A DNA stretch of 64,000 nt from Leptospira hartskeerlii. Lineage in GTDB: Bacteria > Spirochaetota > Leptospiria > Leptospirales > Leptospiraceae. The position numbers and the translations under genes were made by a program. Below the pieces are notes generated by a model, which worked only from the letters and a program-made list of their open reading frames with translations, searched no databases and had not been told where the DNA came from. Of this stretch, positions 61,987 to 64,000 are shown one piece after another; position 1 is the stretch's first letter, and every line of letters starts with the position of its first letter. The stretch spans positions 186,001-250,000 of the forward strand of contig NZ_NPDL01000008.1 of assembly GCF_002811475.1 (NCBI RefSeq), written 5' to 3'.

Positions 61987-63162
61987 TCAGAAGTTCTCCT
62001 TTCCGGACATTAAATTCCTACCGATCACCATCTTATGGGTCTCGGTAGGACCGTCTGCGATCCTCGCGGCCCTAGCATCTCTATAAAATAATTCTAATTT
62101 AAGATAACGGCTAAAACCGTGAGACCCGCAGATCTGAATGGCCCTGTCTATACATTTGTTCAATGTTTCGCTCACCTGCCACTTCGCTAAAGAGACAGCC
62201 TGCCTTGCGTCTCCATTTTTGCGAAGAATGTCGGCTGCTTTTAACGTAAGCAAAAATCCTGATTGTATCTCCAAAGCGGATTCAGCAAACATCCATTGGA
62301 TACCTTGATGATCGGATAATTTTCCGCCGAACAATTCTCTTTTGATTGCGTATTCTCTTGCGATTTCCATGGATCTTCTTGCAAGCCCGATCCATCTCAT
62401 ACAATGTGTGAGCCTTGCAGGTCCTAGTCTTTCTTGGGAAAGTCTAAATCCTTCTCCAATTTTTCCCAATACTTGGGACTCATGCACTTTTACGTTTTCG
62501 AATTTTAATTCACAATGTCCACCGGGACCATGTGAACCTAAAACTCCGATCTCCTGCACCATCGTATATCCGGGAGCATCCGTCGGAACTAAGAACATAG
62601 AAGTCCGTCTGAAACTATCGTTTACCTTGGACATTACAATCAAGAATGAAGCTCCATTCGCTCCGGTGCAGTACCATTTATGACCGTTCAAAATATAATG
62701 GTCCCCATCCTTCTCCGCGTTAGTCGAAAGAGTACTAGGATCCGACCCCGCACCGGGAGGAGGTTCAGTCATTGCAAACCCGGAGCGGATCTTTCCCTCC
62801 ACAAGAGGATGATAATACTTCTTCTTTTGTTCTGCGTTTGCAGCTAAGTGAAGAAGGTGCATATTTCCTTCGTCCGGCGCATCACAATTACAGAGATAAG
62901 GAGCTATCGGAGAACGCCCTAACTCGCTGAATACAAGCGCAGTTCCAACCATGTCCAGACCTAAACCACCTTCCGACTTGGGAAGATGCGCTGTCCATAA
63001 GCCTCTTTTTTTGGCTTCTTCTCTTAACTTTTGAACGATCGGTTCAGGCATCCTGCCATGGTCGTAATCGTAATGATCTTCTGCAGGGATGGCGACTTCG
63101 TCCACGAATGCCTTTGCTTTTGCCCTGACCTCGTCTAGTTCTTTTGGTATGGATAAATCCAT
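61987..63162 (-). CDS. Acyl-CoA dehydrogenase (LvaC/ACAD10-11-like)
   Basis: 391 residues, full-length [24 protein letters not shown] and [20 protein letters not shown] contribute to FAD and substrate binding, [20 protein letters not shown] is the middle beta-domain. [20 protein letters not shown] and [20 protein letters not shown] followed by [20 protein letters not shown] form the C-terminal FAD part. In LvaC and ACAD10/11 the flavoenzyme works with phosphorylated 4-hydroxyacyl-CoA to give the 3-hydroxy isomer. The tight linkage to the kinase supports the same function here. It starts 21 bases after the lactonase-like gene. Confidence 0.9.
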   Translation of the reverse strand: MDLSIPKELDEVRAKAKAFVDEVAIPAEDHYDYDHGRMPEPIVQKLREEAKKRGLWTAHLPKSEGGLGLDMVGTALVFSELGRSPIAPYLCNCDAPDEGNMHLLHLAANAEQKKKYYHPLVEGKIRSGFAMTEPPPGAGSDPSTLSTNAEKDGDHYILNGHKWYCTGANGASFLIVMSKVNDSFRRTSMFLVPTDAPGYTMVQEIGVLGSHGPGGHCELKFENVKVHESQVLGKIGEGFRLSQERLGPARLTHCMRWIGLARRSMEIAREYAIKRELFGGKLSDHQGIQWMFAESALEIQSGFLLTLKAADILRKNGDARQAVSLAKWQVSETLNKCIDRAIQICGSHGFSRYLKLELFYRDARAARIADGPTETHKMVIGRNLMSGKENF

Positions 63163-63183
63163 GATATATTCAATTTTCCTTAT

Positions 63184-64000
63184 TTATTCTTTTATTAATT
63201 CGGGAGGGAGTTTAAATTTTCCAATTCTATCGTTATGAAGACTTCCAAGATAGATATACTCCCCTTTTCTTTTTACGGAGGTAATCTCTTTTAAATGTTT
63301 TCCCTTAGGCTCTTGGAAACTTGCTTCTACAATTCCGTCTTCGTCCAAAATCACCGCGAAACCGTACGGCTGAGGCTTAGGCCAAAGAAATTTAGGTAAT
63401 TTAGCAACCAGAGATTTTGTCCAAGGACGCGGATGTAAGATCTTATCCACCATATTATTACGAACGGTAAATAACGCTAGATAGAAGTGACCTTTTCTAT
63501 CCGAGGAAATATTGTCGGGAAAACCGGGAAGATTCTCTGCCCAGATCTCGCTTGTTCCTGCTTTAGGTCCTTTGATCCAATACCTATGGATCCTATATTT
63601 ATAAGTTTCGTTTAATACTAGAAAATCTTCGTTTTTGGAAAGCGCCACACCGTTCGGGAAAAAAAGGTCCTTCATAAGAGTAGTGGTCTTTTTTGTATGA
63701 GGATCGTATTTTAATAAGCGACCATGAGGAACTGACTCCATTAGATCATACAAATATTCTGCTGAGCCGTATTTATCGCTCGCATCTGAAAAATAGACAG
63801 TCCCGTCTTTAGCGACATCCAAATCATCCGTAAATTTGAAAGGAACACCTTCCGATTCAGTGCTCAAAACTTCTACCTTTCCATCTTTGCCGATCTTTAA
63901 TAGTCCTTTGATCGCATCCGCAACTACAATGGAACCATCTCCTAATAATTTCATCCCAAGAGGTCGCCCTCCCGTGAATGCGTGTGCTTTCATCTCTCCG
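63184..64000 (-). CDS. SMP-30/strictosidine synthase-like beta-propeller lactonase, 5' truncated
   Basis: At least 271 residues; the frame continues through the window edge (Gly-Glu before the internal Met at 63993), so the true start is outside. It has the propeller strands of the strictosidine synthase/gluconolactonase set: HAFTGGRPLGMKLLGDGSIV, FTDDLDVAKDGTVYFSDASD, FFPNGVALSKNEDFLVLNET and ENLPGFPDNISSDRKGHFYL. FPDNI contains the calcium-binding Asn region. The family hydrolyses lactones or esters. As the first visible gene of the operon it may open gamma-lactones to the 4-hydroxyacids processed by the downstream enzymes. More upstream genes may belong to the unit. Confidence 0.85.
   Translation of the reverse strand, partial: GEMKAHAFTGGRPLGMKLLGDGSIVVADAIKGLLKIGKDGKVEVLSTESEGVPFKFTDDLDVAKDGTVYFSDASDKYGSAEYLYDLMESVPHGRLLKYDPHTKKTTTLMKDLFFPNGVALSKNEDFLVLNETYKYRIHRYWIKGPKAGTSEIWAENLPGFPDNISSDRKGHFYLALFTVRNNMVDKILHPRPWTKSLVAKLPKFLWPKPQPYGFAVILDEDGIVEASFQEPKGKHLKEITSVKRKGEYIYLGSLHNDRIGKFKLPPELIKE

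Noticed and set aside
1..64000. CRISPR arrays, tRNA genes, prophage or integrated element
   Set aside because: No regularly spaced repeats, cloverleaf sequences, integrase, transposase or phage structural genes were seen in reading both strands by eye.

Overview
The window is chromosomal DNA that reads as Leptospira, or a very close spirochaete relative. The signs are many secreted proteins with spirochaete-style lipoboxes (LSSC, LMSSC, FIGC), frequent TTG and GTG starts, moderate GC (about 40-45% by eye), many TPR/HEAT proteins, and the neighbours miaB-lptF and ribH-nusB. The GC looks higher than in L. interrogans, so a member of the intermediate (P2) or saprophytic clades is my best guess. 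This is inference from style; no rRNA is present to confirm it. No tRNA, rRNA, CRISPR array, prophage or intact insertion sequence was seen.

Layout. 1-2.6 kb: a signalling operon with the end of a PP2C-type phosphatase, a SiaB-like kinase, a SiaC-like phosphoprotein and a GAF/class III adenylate cyclase, closed by a terminator. 2.6-14.4 kb: mostly single metabolic genes (VOC protein, EEP hydrolase, alpha/beta hydrolase, MFS carrier, mtnC, a DrrAB-like ABC exporter, a TPR protein, a GH-like protein, an acetylpolyamine/histone deacetylase). Two copies of a ~150-bp palindrome-bounded intergenic module lie in this part. 14.7-18.8 kb: a two-gene operon of large TPR proteins, the first with beta-propeller and VWA-like regions. 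18.8-22.2 kb: a probable metal-uptake operon (small RAPP-tailed protein, TonB-dependent receptor, Cys-rich lipoprotein) behind a Fur/Zur-like inverted repeat. 22.2-34 kb: mgsA, coiled-coil proteins, miaB-lptF, a J-like membrane protein paired with a Cys-cluster protein, and a minus-strand run ribH-nusB-TPR-HEAT whose last gene seems to start with CTG. 34-41 kb: lipoproteins, a double amidase-domain lipoprotein, a membrane-bound AraC regulator and a divergent diheme cytochrome lipoprotein. 41-50 kb: dps with a PerR-like operator, a DegT aminotransferase, lon, two tandem pectin-acetylesterase-like lipoproteins, a macrodomain protein and a TPMT-like methyltransferase. 50-60 kb: an unknown 500-aa protein, a chemoreceptor, a zinc alcohol dehydrogenase, a thioesterase, MAPEG and GST proteins and a membrane histidine kinase. 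59.8-64 kb: a tight minus-strand operon (SMP-30/strictosidine-synthase-like lactonase, acyl-CoA dehydrogenase, APH-like kinase, DUF6285, histidine phosphatase) that looks like an LvaABC-type 4-hydroxyacid pathway.

The strongest candidates for new biology are the Sia switch joined to an adenylate cyclase instead of a diguanylate cyclase, the lactonase-plus-LvaABC operon with a histidine phosphatase, the CTG start, and the palindrome-bounded intergenic modules.
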